Shown: positions 53,132 to 63,334, numbered from the stretch's first letter. The stretch: 64,000 nt of DNA from Pelagibacterales bacterium SAG-MED05 (GCA_014654415.1 JACWDC010000004.1:37375-101374); one strand, 5' to 3'. The notes: a model not told the origin generated them from the letters alone. Translations and numbers: made by a program.

Positions 53132-54583
53132 ATGAGTTCAAAAAAACTCTATAACAAAGATTTAGCACCTACACCTAGTAATAAGAAGAACTGGGGTTGG
53201 TTTGAAATCTTTAACGTATGGGCGAACGATGTTCAAAGTTTATTTGGATATACTTTAGCAGCATCATTATTTATCGCCTCAGGATTAAATGGTTGGGCCG
53301 TATTTCTAGCTTTAATATTAGCTGGAGTATTCATAATGTGGCTTGTCAACCTTTCAGGTAAACCAAGCGTAAAACATGGAATTCCTTATCCAGTATTTGC
53401 AAGAGTAAGTATGGGAGTATTCGGAGCAAACTTTCCAGCAATGGCCAGAGGCCTTGTTGCAATGTTTTGGTACGGAGCACAAACATACGCAGCATCAACA
53501 GCTGTAGCTCTTTTAATTACTGCGTTAACAGGAAATCCAGGCACAGAAATGTTTCTTGGCATGACAGGAGTTATGTGGGTTTCATTTATATTTGTATCAG
53601 CGTTTCAAGTTTATTTATTTTGGCAAGGTATTGATCTTGTAAGAAAATTCTTAAACTTTGCTGGGCCAGCAGTTTATGTAGTTATGATTATATTAATGAT
53701 AGCTATTTGGGCTGAAGTTGGTGGCAGTCTTCTTTCAGAAGTAGGAAATATATTCTCTAGCGGAACTCGTTCAGGAGGTTTTGAAGGTCTAGGATCTTTT
53801 GGAGCTTTCCTAGCAGTATTTTCTATTATGGTAGGATACTTTGCAGCAGTTGTAATTAACTTTGGAGATTTTGCTCGATTTGTAAAAAATGAAGAAGAGA
53901 TGAAAAAAGGAAATTTATACGGATTAGTTGGAAACGTAATTTTCTTTTCTTTCATAACACTTATGATTACAGGTGGAACAATAGCATTGTTCGGAGAATA
54001 TGTTGCACAACCAACTGATATGGTTGCAAAAGTAGATAATATATTTTTAACAATAGTAGCTGCATTTGCATTCTTTGCTGCAACTGTTGGGATAAATATG
54101 GTAGCTAACTTTATACCACCCGCTTACGATCTTGCTAACTTAATGCCAAGTAAAATCAATTTTAGAACAGGTGGATTAATTACCGCTGGTTTTGGTTTTG
54201 TAATTGGTGGAATGTGGGTAGCTGTAATTACTAAAATGGGAATATTTCCATTTGTAAACACATTAGGAGCAATACTTGCTCCAGTGTTTGGAATAATGAT
54301 TACTGACTATTACATCATCAAAAAACAAAATATTGATGTGAACGCATTATTTAATGAAGGCAAAGGTAAGTATTGGTACAATGATGGATTTAATCTAAAG
54401 GGTATGGTTGCTTGGGTACTATCAGGCTACATAGCTATTGGATCTGTTTGGCCAAATATATTACCAGGTGGTCTTGGAAACTTCTTCGCTAACTTAGGTG
54501 GCGGTGGAGGTTATGCATGGATAATAGGAGCTTCTTTAGGAGCAGTTGTTCATTTAGCAATATCATCTGCAGGTAAAAAATAA
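53132..54583 (+). CDS. NCS1 nucleobase/allantoin-type permease
   Basis: NWGWFEIFNVWANDVQSLFGYTLAASLF NCS1 pattern. Confidence 0.9.
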   Translation: MSSKKLYNKDLAPTPSNKKNWGWFEIFNVWANDVQSLFGYTLAASLFIASGLNGWAVFLALILAGVFIMWLVNLSGKPSVKHGIPYPVFARVSMGVFGANFPAMARGLVAMFWYGAQTYAASTAVALLITALTGNPGTEMFLGMTGVMWVSFIFVSAFQVYLFWQGIDLVRKFLNFAGPAVYVVMIILMIAIWAEVGGSLLSEVGNIFSSGTRSGGFEGLGSFGAFLAVFSIMVGYFAAVVINFGDFARFVKNEEEMKKGNLYGLVGNVIFFSFITLMITGGTIALFGEYVAQPTDMVAKVDNIFLTIVAAFAFFAATVGINMVANFIPPAYDLANLMPSKINFRTGGLITAGFGFVIGGMWVAVITKMGIFPFVNTLGAILAPVFGIMITDYYIIKKQNIDVNALFNEGKGKYWYNDGFNLKGMVAWVLSGYIAIGSVWPNILPGGLGNFFANLGGGGGYAWIIGASLGAVVHLAISSAGKK

Positions 54584-54596
54584 TTTAATTTAAAGA

Positions 54597-54625
54597 GCTC
54601 GCCGTAGAAATACGGCGGGCTTTAA
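54597..54625. terminator. Terminator between convergent NCS1 permease and allA
   Basis: gctcgccgta-gaaa-tacggcgggctttaat. Confidence 0.85.
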
Positions 54626-55116
54626 TATTTTAGCATTACTTGATTTTTCTCAAGTTTTTGAACTTTTAAATTATCTCCTGAACCTTTTCTATCTACTACT
54701 AAAAAATTCATATTCTCCGTTGAGATTAATGGAAAATGCCAAGTGCCAGCTTTATAATTAACCCCAAGTCCTGGCGGAATTATAAAAGCTTCAATTTTAG
54801 CTAAATCTGGTTTGTCTCCATTGGGTGCTACAAAAGATAAGAAAGTTGTTTCTTTCATTGGAATAAAAGCTTGGCTACCTAATGGATGCTGCTCCATCAT
54901 ATCAATTTTCATTGGAAATGTTCTTTTTAGTGCAGAGAATATACTTATCGTTGCCTCACCATTATCTTTTGAAGTATCTAAATTAGCTATACCATCAAAT
55001 CTTTTTGCATAGCCATCATTAATAGAAATAGGTTTAATATCATCTGTTGTGATCAGTTCTCCAAATTTGGAAAAATTCTCTTTAGTTATTTTTTTTGGTG
55101 TAATCGTAATTGTCAT
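54622..55116 (-). CDS. allA: Ureidoglycolate lyase
   Basis: EQHPLGSQAFIPM, PGLGVNYKAGTWHFPL. Confidence 0.88.
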   Translation of the reverse strand: MTITITPKKITKENFSKFGELITTDDIKPISINDGYAKRFDGIANLDTSKDNGEATISIFSALKRTFPMKIDMMEQHPLGSQAFIPMKETTFLSFVAPNGDKPDLAKIEAFIIPPGLGVNYKAGTWHFPLISTENMNFLVVDRKGSGDNLKVQKLEKNQVMLKY

Positions 55117-56105
55117 TAATCTGTCTTTCCGAAAACTCTAATTCTAGAAATACCACCATCAGGAAATATATTTATTCTAAGATAATTAACTTTATTTTTT
55201 TTCATCAACTTATTTAAAAAATTATGTTTTTTATGAGCATGTAATTTTGATTTATTTAATAAAAGTTTCCAATTTTTTGATTTGTTTATGATCTTACTAG
55301 CAGATGATTTTCCACCAATGTATGCAGCTTGAATAGAGCATTGATCAGGATAATTTCCCTTAAAGTGATGAGTATCAATTTGTATTTTATTAATCTTAGC
55401 TGCAGCGGCACATTTAATTATTAGCCAATCAAAATTTTTACCTCTACTTCTTCTTGTCTCCCATCCATCACCCATATTTTTTCCTTGACCGGGCGCTAAA
55501 ACATTTTCTGCTCTACCAAAGTGCTCATTGTTACAAGCAACTGGCACAGAGCCATTTAATACAGAAGTTAAATTAATAGTCTCATTTCCAAATTTTTTAT
55601 TTTCCAACTCTCCAAATAATCTTAATCTTGCAACTCCACCATCTGGAAAAATATTTAATCTTACATGAGTAATAATTGAAGTCTTTTTAACATTAAAAAA
55701 ATGATGTCTATTTGGACCTGTAGATTTTTTACTTAAAATATTAGTCCACTTTTGATTTTTATCAGGCAAGTTTTTTTTAGAAGAACAAACATCTAATGAA
55801 ATTTTACTTGGTTGGTTTCCATTAAAGTGAGAAGTGTCAATATCAATTTTATGTATTCTTCCAGGTTTACCTAATCTTAAAATTAAGTAATCATGACCTG
55901 ATTTTCTTTTTCTTCTTGTTTCCCATCCGTCCATCCATTTGCCTTTTTTATCAAACAAACCCTCTCTAAATATCGGAGGTGATGGATCTATTATTCTTTT
56001 AGCCGCTGCAAAGAATTCATCAGTTTTATAAACTACTTTTGTACCAAGTCTTGGTTGAGCAAGATCTATTAGACCATTCAAAATGATATTTTTATTTTTT
56101 TTCAT
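55116..56105 (-). CDS. alc: Allantoicase
   Basis: Duplicated allantoicase repeat: WMDGWETRRKRKSGHDYLILRLG ... MGDGWETRRSRGKNFDWLIIK. Confidence 0.93.
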   Translation of the reverse strand: MKKNKNIILNGLIDLAQPRLGTKVVYKTDEFFAAAKRIIDPSPPIFREGLFDKKGKWMDGWETRRKRKSGHDYLILRLGKPGRIHKIDIDTSHFNGNQPSKISLDVCSSKKNLPDKNQKWTNILSKKSTGPNRHHFFNVKKTSIITHVRLNIFPDGGVARLRLFGELENKKFGNETINLTSVLNGSVPVACNNEHFGRAENVLAPGQGKNMGDGWETRRSRGKNFDWLIIKCAAAAKINKIQIDTHHFKGNYPDQCSIQAAYIGGKSSASKIINKSKNWKLLLNKSKLHAHKKHNFLNKLMKKNKVNYLRINIFPDGGISRIRVFGKTD

Positions 56106-56108
56106 TAA

Positions 56109-57014
56109 TTAAATATTTGAGTAATTCTTTATCCAGTGTTTAGCAATATCTATTCTTTTACAAATCCAAACATCTTTATGTCCCAAAACATAATCTAGAA
56201 ATCTTTCTAAAGATTTTAATCTACCTGGTTTACCAACAATTCTACAATGCAAACCCACGGACATCATTTTTGCATTTATTTCACCTTCTTTATACAAAAC
56301 ATCAAAACTGTCTTTTAAATAATTATAAAATTGATCACCATTGTTGAATCCTTGATTAGTTGCAAACCTCATATCATTGTTATCTAGAGTGTAAGGTACG
56401 ATTAATTGTTTTTTGTTATTTCTTTTTTCAAAATAAGGGAGATCATCACTATAAGAATCACTATCATAAATAAAACCACCTTCATTCATTACCAAGTCCC
56501 TTGTGTTTGGACTACATCTACCTGTGTACCAACCTAATGGTCGTTCACCGAAGATCTTTTTAATAGTTTTAATTGCACGATCCATATGTTTTTTTTCCAC
56601 GGACTTGCTAATATTTTGATAATCAATCCATCTCCATCCATGACAAGCAATTTCGTAATCTGCATCTTTTATTGCTTTGCAAACTTCAGGATTTCTTTCT
56701 AGAGCCATAGCAACGGCAAAAATAGTTAATGGTATTTTCTTTTTTTGAAACAATTCATGTATTCTCCAAAAACCTCTTTTAGAACCATACTCATAAAGAG
56801 ACTCCATGCTTATATGTCGTCCTTTAATTGGTTGAGCTCCAATTATTTCTGATAGAAAAGTTTCTGAATGTTTATCGCCATGTAATATTGAATTTTCAGC
56901 TCCTTCCTCATAATTTAATACAATTTGAAGGGCTAGTTTTGCATTATTTGGCCAAACAACTTTGATTTTTTTTGCACCATAACCAATCATGTCTCTTGGA
57001 TATTTTTTAACCAT
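56109..57014 (-). CDS. puuE: Allantoinase, PuuE type (polysaccharide deacetylase fold)
   Basis: MIGYGAKKIKVVWPNNAKLALQIVLNYEEGAE, HGWRWIDYQ, GWYTGRCSPNTR. Confidence 0.92.
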   Translation of the reverse strand: MVKKYPRDMIGYGAKKIKVVWPNNAKLALQIVLNYEEGAENSILHGDKHSETFLSEIIGAQPIKGRHISMESLYEYGSKRGFWRIHELFQKKKIPLTIFAVAMALERNPEVCKAIKDADYEIACHGWRWIDYQNISKSVEKKHMDRAIKTIKKIFGERPLGWYTGRCSPNTRDLVMNEGGFIYDSDSYSDDLPYFEKRNNKKQLIVPYTLDNNDMRFATNQGFNNGDQFYNYLKDSFDVLYKEGEINAKMMSVGLHCRIVGKPGRLKSLERFLDYVLGHKDVWICKRIDIAKHWIKNYSNI

Positions 57015-57035
57015 AACCTATTATACACGTAAATT

Positions 57036-57932
57036 ATGAGCTTTACTATTAATAGTCATGAGAAAACAAACAGAGTTCAAGTCCTTAATATTAAGAACGA
57101 AGATTTAGAAAGATTAGTTTTTCCATTCAAGAAACATACTATTACCTCTCTAGAGTACAAACCTTTCTCGAGATTTACTTTAGCAAAAAGTTTAGACGAA
57201 GTTTTTGAAAATAGATTAGGCAAGACATTAGTAAAAATATTAAATGACAGAGAAACAGGCACAGTTGTTATTAAGCCGGAAATTAGCAATAAAAAATTTG
57301 ATAAAGATTTTCTTGTAAAATTATCTACAGGATTTGCATATTTGGTAGGTAATCCAAATTTTGACTCCATGACAGATAAATATTATGCAAGATTTTATGT
57401 AAAACACCAAGATTCCAGTGACTCATATCTACGAAAAGCCTACACAAATTTAGATCTTCACACTGATGGCACTTATGTAAAAGAAAAGACTGATTGGTTA
57501 ATTATGACTAAAATGGAAGAACAGGGAGTTTCTGGAGGTGAAAGCGTTATTTTACATTTAGATGACTGGGAACATTTAGATGAACTAAGCAACAATCCTG
57601 CGGGACAACAAAATTTTACCTGGGGATCTCCAAAAAGCAAAAACATTGAATACAAAGTTGAACACCCTATATTTAAAAAAGATAAGAACGGTAAACCTAT
57701 TATTTCTTACATAGATCAATTTCCAGAACCAAAAAATATGGAACAAGGTTTGTTTTTACAAAGACTTTCTGATTGTCTCGAAGAAAGTAAAAATAAGATT
57801 GAATTTCCACTGCCGGTAGGTTCAACTATATTCTCTAATAATTATTTTTGGCTTCATGGAAGAAAGCCATTCAAAGAAAACAGCAATTTGAGCCGAGAAT
57901 TGCTAAGAATTAGAGGAACTTTTTTCAATTAA
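57036..57932 (+). CDS. csiD: CsiD-family 2-oxoglutarate-dependent glutarate 2-hydroxylase
   Basis: MTDKYYARFYVKHQDSSDSYLRKAYTNLDLHTDGTYVKE, LHLDDWEHLDEL, YIDQFPEPKNMEQG, NNYFWLHGR. Confidence 0.88.
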   Translation: MSFTINSHEKTNRVQVLNIKNEDLERLVFPFKKHTITSLEYKPFSRFTLAKSLDEVFENRLGKTLVKILNDRETGTVVIKPEISNKKFDKDFLVKLSTGFAYLVGNPNFDSMTDKYYARFYVKHQDSSDSYLRKAYTNLDLHTDGTYVKEKTDWLIMTKMEEQGVSGGESVILHLDDWEHLDELSNNPAGQQNFTWGSPKSKNIEYKVEHPIFKKDKNGKPIISYIDQFPEPKNMEQGLFLQRLSDCLEESKNKIEFPLPVGSTIFSNNYFWLHGRKPFKENSNLSRELLRIRGTFFN

Positions 57933-58003
57933 GACTAGTTGACTCTGATCTGTCATTCATTTTTAATAACCCTTTAATTAATTAATTAACAGAGGAAAAT
58001 AAT

Positions 58004-58984
58004 ATGTTTAATAATTTGAAAAAATTAATTAGCTTAGTTTTTGCTACTGTTCTTTTAACTTCAATCTCATCAACCAGTTTTGCAATCGATAAGTTACACT
58101 TCATTATCGGCGGTGGTGCTGGTGGTGGTTGGGATGGAACTGCTAGAGGAACTGGAGAAGCTTTAACAAAAGCTGGTTTTCTAAAAAGTGCTTCATTTGA
58201 AAATATGTCAGGTGGTGGTGGAGGAAAAGCTCTATCTTACATAATTAATTCGAAGCCAGAAGGAACTGTGTTAGTTCAATCAACTCCTTTAGTTTTAAGA
58301 TCAATCACAAGACACAAAGGTTACGTAGCTGGAGCTGGAGTTTTATCTTATAAAGATGTTAAACCGATTGCAGGTGTAATTGGTGACTACGGCGCAATAG
58401 CTGTAGCTAAAAACTCGCCTTACAAAACATTTAAAGATGTAGTGGATGCTTACAATGCAAATCCTAAGTCAATTAAAATGGCTGGTGGTTCTGTAAGAGG
58501 AAGTATGGATCATTTAATTGGAGCGCTTGCATTTAAAAAAGCGGGTGCTGATGCAAATAAAGTTGTTTACGTTCCTTACGATGCTGGTGGAAAAGCTTTA
58601 GCTGGACTTTTATCTGGTGAGACTCAAATTCTTTCAACTGGTTTGGGAGAAGTTATGGGAGCAAGAGACCAAGTAAGAATTATTGGTATTACTGCACCTA
58701 GCAGAGTCGGCGATGCCCCAGAAGTTCCTACACTTAAAGAACAAGGATTTGATGTTCAGTTTGTTAACTGGAGAGGATTCTTTGCCCCTAAAAGCATGAG
58801 TTCAGGTGATGTTAAGAAGATTGCTAAAATGTTAGGTGATGTTCAAAAAACACCAGAGTGGGAGACAGTAAGAAAAAGAAATGCTTGGGTTAATATTTAC
58901 AATCCAGGAAGAAAATTTGACAGTTTCTTAAAAAAACAAACAAAAGAAATGACAAATTTAATGAAAGAACTAGGAGTAATTTAG
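58004..58984 (+). CDS. tctC: Tripartite tricarboxylate transporter substrate-binding protein (TctC/Bug)
   Basis: Signal peptide; GGAGGGWDGTARGTGEAL; followed by TctB, TctA. Confidence 0.9.
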   Translation: MFNNLKKLISLVFATVLLTSISSTSFAIDKLHFIIGGGAGGGWDGTARGTGEALTKAGFLKSASFENMSGGGGGKALSYIINSKPEGTVLVQSTPLVLRSITRHKGYVAGAGVLSYKDVKPIAGVIGDYGAIAVAKNSPYKTFKDVVDAYNANPKSIKMAGGSVRGSMDHLIGALAFKKAGADANKVVYVPYDAGGKALAGLLSGETQILSTGLGEVMGARDQVRIIGITAPSRVGDAPEVPTLKEQGFDVQFVNWRGFFAPKSMSSGDVKKIAKMLGDVQKTPEWETVRKRNAWVNIYNPGRKFDSFLKKQTKEMTNLMKELGVI

Positions 58985-59019
58985 TTTAACTAAATACTTT
59001 AAAACTTATAGGGAGAGCA

Positions 59020-59490
59020 GTGAAAATTAACTCAGTAAAAATTATCTCACTGCTCTTCTTTATTTTATCAGCCTTTTATTTATACACAGCATATCAAATA
59101 CAAGTTTTTTCCTTCGATGAAGATGCTCCTTTTAATGCCAAAACTTTTCCAATTTATTTAGGTTATACAGGAATGTTTTTTGCTGGATTGAAAATAGTTT
59201 TGCCAGATCGTAAGCCTATAAAAGTAGATCCTACAAATTTAGAATTTAAAAAAACTATCTTATTAGTAATAACTATAATAATCTATGGAGCAACTATACT
59301 TAAAGTTGGTTTCTTCTTATCTACATCTTTATTTTTAGTTTTTTCTTATTATTTTTTAGGAGAGAGAAGATGGAAATACATTATAATTTTTTCTTTTCCG
59401 TTCGTAGGAATATTTATGTATTTACTTCATGGAGTATTACAAGTTTATCTTAGAGACCCACTATTAAAATATATTGGAATTATGGGATGA
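59020..59490 (+). CDS. tctB: Tripartite tricarboxylate transporter small subunit (TctB)
   Basis: 4 TM; between tctC and tctA; GTG start. Confidence 0.88.
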   Translation: MKINSVKIISLLFFILSAFYLYTAYQIQVFSFDEDAPFNAKTFPIYLGYTGMFFAGLKIVLPDRKPIKVDPTNLEFKKTILLVITIIIYGATILKVGFFLSTSLFLVFSYYFLGERRWKYIIIFSFPFVGIFMYLLHGVLQVYLRDPLLKYIGIMG

Positions 59491-60989
59491 TAGAAGGAAT
59501 CTTAATTGGAATAAAAACTGCTTTATCTTTTCAAAACCTACTAATGGTAATGATTGGTTGCTTTGCAGGAACCATTATTGGAATGCTTCCAGGTCTAGGC
59601 CCAATGACGGCAATAGCATTAATGATACCCATCACCTATGGTTTTGACCCAGCTACAGGTTTAATTCTAATGGCAGGCGTTTATTATGGAGCAGTCTTTG
59701 GCGGATCAACTTCATCTATTTTAATTAATGCACCCGGTGTCCCTGGGACAGTCGCAACTTCATTTGATGGTTACCCTATGGCTCAACAAGGTAAAGCCGG
59801 TAAAGCTCTAGCCATAGCAGCTTATAGTTCTTTTGCAGGAGGAACCATTGCAGCAATATTTTTACTAATTGCTGCTCCAAGTTTATCTAAAGTAAGTTTA
59901 TCTTTTAGATCTCCAGATTATTTTGGTTTGATGATTTTAGGTTTAACAGCAGTTGCAGCATTTTCATCAAAAGGCAATTTTTTAAAAGCTATGATGATGT
60001 GTGTTTTTGGTTTGATGCTGGCATCTGTAGGTCAAGATACTTTATCAGATATTCCAAGATTTACTTTTAATACCATGAATTTATCAGATGGAATTAGCTT
60101 CGTTTTAGTAGTTATGGCTACATTTGCTATGAGCGAGGCTTTGACAATAATTCTTAAAGGAAACGATCCAGCAAAAGCAGCTAAACAAATTTCTTTAACA
60201 GAATTAGGTTCTATAAAACTTGATAAGAATGAGACTAAAAAAATGGTTAAAACAATTCCAAGATCATCTATTCTAGGTTTTATAGTGGGAGTTTTGCCTG
60301 GAGCTGGAGCTACTATTGCATCTTTTTTAGCTTATGGAATGGAAAGAAATTTTGTAGATGAAGAAGAAAAACAAAAATTTGGTAAAGGCAGTGTCCAAGG
60401 ACTATCAGCACCAGAGACCGCAAATAATGCAGCATGTTCAGGAGCTTTTGTTCCTTTATTAACTTTAGGAATACCAGGAAGCGGAACAACGGCAGTAATG
60501 TTGGGAGCTTTATTAGGATTTGGTATTCAACCTGGCCCAAGACTTTATGAAACTAATCCTGAAATTTTTTGGTCAGTTATAATGTCAATGTATATAGGAA
60601 TGGTAGTTTTGCTAATACTAAACCTTCCTTTAATTCCTTACATTGCAAGAATACTTGCTGTTCCAAGAACCTTTTTAATTCCAATGATTTTATTTTTTTC
60701 AGTTACTGGAATTTATTTAATGTCATTTAACAATTTTGATATTTTTTTAATGATTGGGATTGCTGTCGTAGCAACTATTCTACGGCTTTATGATTTTCCA
60801 ATGCCTCCGCTTATTCTTGCTTTTGTTCTTGGAGGATTAATGGAAGAGAATCTTCGAAGGTCTCTTTTAATTAGTGACGGATCATGGTCATTTTTGTGGA
60901 ATAGACCACTTACAGTTGTAATTATGCTTGTTATTATACTCATCATTTTATGGCAAATTTACTCAGGTTTTATAAAGAAAAAAGTGTGA
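59487..60989 (+). CDS. tctA: Tripartite tricarboxylate transporter large subunit (TctA)
   Basis: GTIIGMLPGLGPMTAIALMIPITYG, GGSTSSILINAPGVPG. Confidence 0.95.
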   Translation: MIEGILIGIKTALSFQNLLMVMIGCFAGTIIGMLPGLGPMTAIALMIPITYGFDPATGLILMAGVYYGAVFGGSTSSILINAPGVPGTVATSFDGYPMAQQGKAGKALAIAAYSSFAGGTIAAIFLLIAAPSLSKVSLSFRSPDYFGLMILGLTAVAAFSSKGNFLKAMMMCVFGLMLASVGQDTLSDIPRFTFNTMNLSDGISFVLVVMATFAMSEALTIILKGNDPAKAAKQISLTELGSIKLDKNETKKMVKTIPRSSILGFIVGVLPGAGATIASFLAYGMERNFVDEEEKQKFGKGSVQGLSAPETANNAACSGAFVPLLTLGIPGSGTTAVMLGALLGFGIQPGPRLYETNPEIFWSVIMSMYIGMVVLLILNLPLIPYIARILAVPRTFLIPMILFFSVTGIYLMSFNNFDIFLMIGIAVVATILRLYDFPMPPLILAFVLGGLMEENLRRSLLISDGSWSFLWNRPLTVVIMLVIILIILWQIYSGFIKKKV

Positions 60990-61119
60990 CATTTTTTCAA
61001 CACCATAAAAAGAAAGATCTTACATTAGTTGATTAACCTTAATTTCCTTGGTTATTTCAAGGATAAAGTGTTAAGAATCCACCTTAAGTAGATATATATA
61101 TTTAATTTAAAGGAAAATT

Positions 61120-61758
61120 ATGAAAAAAATTATTGCAATACTAACACCTTTATTTTTACTTGTTTCAATTACAGCTAAAGCTGAGGTTGGAATGGGAATA
61201 TCAGGCGCACTGCACAGCTTTGATGCTTCTGGTACTGAAACTACAAGATCTAGTTTACAGAAAAATAGCGGCAGTCATACACACGATGTTATGGTTCCTG
61301 AACTTTTTGTTGAAGCGATTGGCGACAATGGATTTGCTCTAGGATTTAGTTTTATCCCATCTAGAGAAATGGGAAGTAAATCAAGAACTGACTCGAACGA
61401 CGATGGAGACAGCGGAACGTATACAGCAAAAGCAGAGTTATCAAATGTAGCTAAAGTTTACGCTGATATACCTCTAGGAAGTTACCCAGTTTATGTTCAT
61501 TTAGGCATTCAAAACGTAACATTGAAGACGCTTGAATCATTAAACTCTGGTACAACTTATCCAGATGAAGATTTAATGGGAATAACTTACGGAATAGGTC
61601 ACAAGGGTGATTTGCCTTTTGGTGACAGCTTATATTATAAACTAGAAGTATCGCATACTGAGTTTGACACTTATAGTCACTCTGTTTCTACAGGAAACAA
61701 ACTTGTAGCAGATTTTGACGATACAGCTGGTAGAATTTCTATAGGATATAAATTTTAA
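61120..61758 (+). CDS. Small outer-membrane beta-barrel-like protein
   Basis: Signal peptide, alternating strands, C-terminal ISIGYKF ending in Phe. Confidence 0.65.
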   Translation: MKKIIAILTPLFLLVSITAKAEVGMGISGALHSFDASGTETTRSSLQKNSGSHTHDVMVPELFVEAIGDNGFALGFSFIPSREMGSKSRTDSNDDGDSGTYTAKAELSNVAKVYADIPLGSYPVYVHLGIQNVTLKTLESLNSGTTYPDEDLMGITYGIGHKGDLPFGDSLYYKLEVSHTEFDTYSHSVSTGNKLVADFDDTAGRISIGYKF

Positions 61759-61782
61759 TTAATTAAAAATTAAAAAAAAATT

Positions 61783-61813
61783 AAACCCGCAAATTTATTT
61801 GCGGGTTTTTTTT
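61783..61813. terminator. Bidirectional terminator
   Basis: aaacccgcaaa-tttat-ttgcgggtttttttt. Confidence 0.88.
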
Positions 61814-61814
61814 G

Positions 61815-62201
61815 TCACAATCTTACGTATTTCTTTTTTCTATCAATCGACCACTCTCTCGGTCCATGAACAGCTATAAACAAGAAACCTCCAGCTAAAG
61901 CAAAGTTTTTAAAAAAGGCAATCGTTTGCATTTGATTAGCGAAATCTAAATGAAAAACCACAGCCGTAACTATAGAGAATATTGCTAATATTATTGCTGA
62001 TACTTGAGCTTGATAACCAATTATTATTAAAATAGGAAAAATAATTTCTAAAGCAATTGTTGGCCCTAATAAAAATCCAGGTACACCATACCCCTCCATC
62101 CATACAACAGTATTTCCGTAATTAAAAACCTTATTGTATCCTGACAGTAAAAAGATTGAAGAAATAAAGATTCTACCTATAAGGTCAAAAAAATTGGCCA
62201 T
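61815..62201 (-). CDS. DoxX family protein
   Basis: LIGRIFISSIFLLSGYNKVFN DoxX pattern. Confidence 0.85.
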   Translation of the reverse strand: MANFFDLIGRIFISSIFLLSGYNKVFNYGNTVVWMEGYGVPGFLLGPTIALEIIFPILIIIGYQAQVSAIILAIFSIVTAVVFHLDFANQMQTIAFFKNFALAGGFLFIAVHGPREWSIDRKKKYVRL

Positions 62202-62252
62202 AAATTATTTAATCCTATAGTAAAACTAAAGTCAAAAACAAGATAGTTTAAA

Positions 62253-63332
62253 TTAGGTTTTTTTTTCTATGATTCTTAGCATTAATGGAACAATAAATAG
62301 TATCATTAATAACCTGATTATATGGTGAAAAGATACAAATTCTGGATCAAGATCAAAAAAGATTGCTATAACTGCTACTTCATAAATACCACCAGGGCAG
62401 AAAGAGAGAAGAAGAGTAAAGAAATTTTTATCAATAATTAAGCTTGCAGTAAAAGCAGCTAGCAAACCCAAGACAACTAGTAAAAATGTTGCAACAAAAC
62501 TGTGTACAGCATTACGAGCTATTTCACCAAAAGTTTTGTCAGCAAATCGACATCCGACCGAAGCTCCAAGAATAAGCAAACAGTAATCAATTATATTTGG
62601 TGGAAATTGATAAACAGCAATTTCTGAAATCTGTAAAAACCCACTAGCAAATAGAGTTCCAGACAATAAAGCTGCTGGAATTCTAAATTTATCAAAAACA
62701 ATAATTAAAATAATTGACGATACGATTAGCAGAATTAAGTGAAAAATATTTTGATCTTCGATTACTTCTTTAGTAATTTTGACGCTCTCAACATCATAAA
62801 AGCTATTAACGATAAATGGAAAAATGGTAATAATTATTATTAATCTAATTAAATGAGAAGTAGCTACCTGACTCAAATCAGACTTTTCGTCTTCAGCTAA
62901 AATCATTAAAGGACCCAAAGCTCCGGGTGCAGCAGAAAAAATTGAAGTTTTCTTATCATACTTAGAGAATATTTGGAGATATCTTGAAACAATTAATACA
63001 CTAAGAACAATGTAAACAAGCATTATCAGGGAGGTCCAAGCCCATTGATGTATTTGAGAAAATAAACTTTTATCAATGTAATTACCTATATAGAGACCCA
63101 ATAAAATTAATATTGAAGAAAGCACTAATTTAGGCATTTTTGTTTTTAAACCCATTAATGAAGCAACAGATGTAATCAGCATTGGACCTAAAAACCAAGC
63201 AAGTGGAATGTTAAAGAACTCAGCAACAATTGCGCTAGGAATAGATATTACAATTACTGAAGCAAATTCTTTAGAGAATATTAGTTTAAAATTTTCTTTA
63301 TTAAAGGGTATAGCTTGGTTATTCTGCATCAT
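62253..63332 (-). CDS. AbrB-family membrane protein
   Basis: IPLAWFLGPMLITS and SFCPGGIYEVAVIA repeats. Confidence 0.82.
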   Translation of the reverse strand: MMQNNQAIPFNKENFKLIFSKEFASVIVISIPSAIVAEFFNIPLAWFLGPMLITSVASLMGLKTKMPKLVLSSILILLGLYIGNYIDKSLFSQIHQWAWTSLIMLVYIVLSVLIVSRYLQIFSKYDKKTSIFSAAPGALGPLMILAEDEKSDLSQVATSHLIRLIIIITIFPFIVNSFYDVESVKITKEVIEDQNIFHLILLIVSSIILIIVFDKFRIPAALLSGTLFASGFLQISEIAVYQFPPNIIDYCLLILGASVGCRFADKTFGEIARNAVHSFVATFLLVVLGLLAAFTASLIIDKNFFTLLLSFCPGGIYEVAVIAIFFDLDPEFVSFHHIIRLLMILFIVPLMLRIIEKKT

Positions 63333-63334
63333 TC

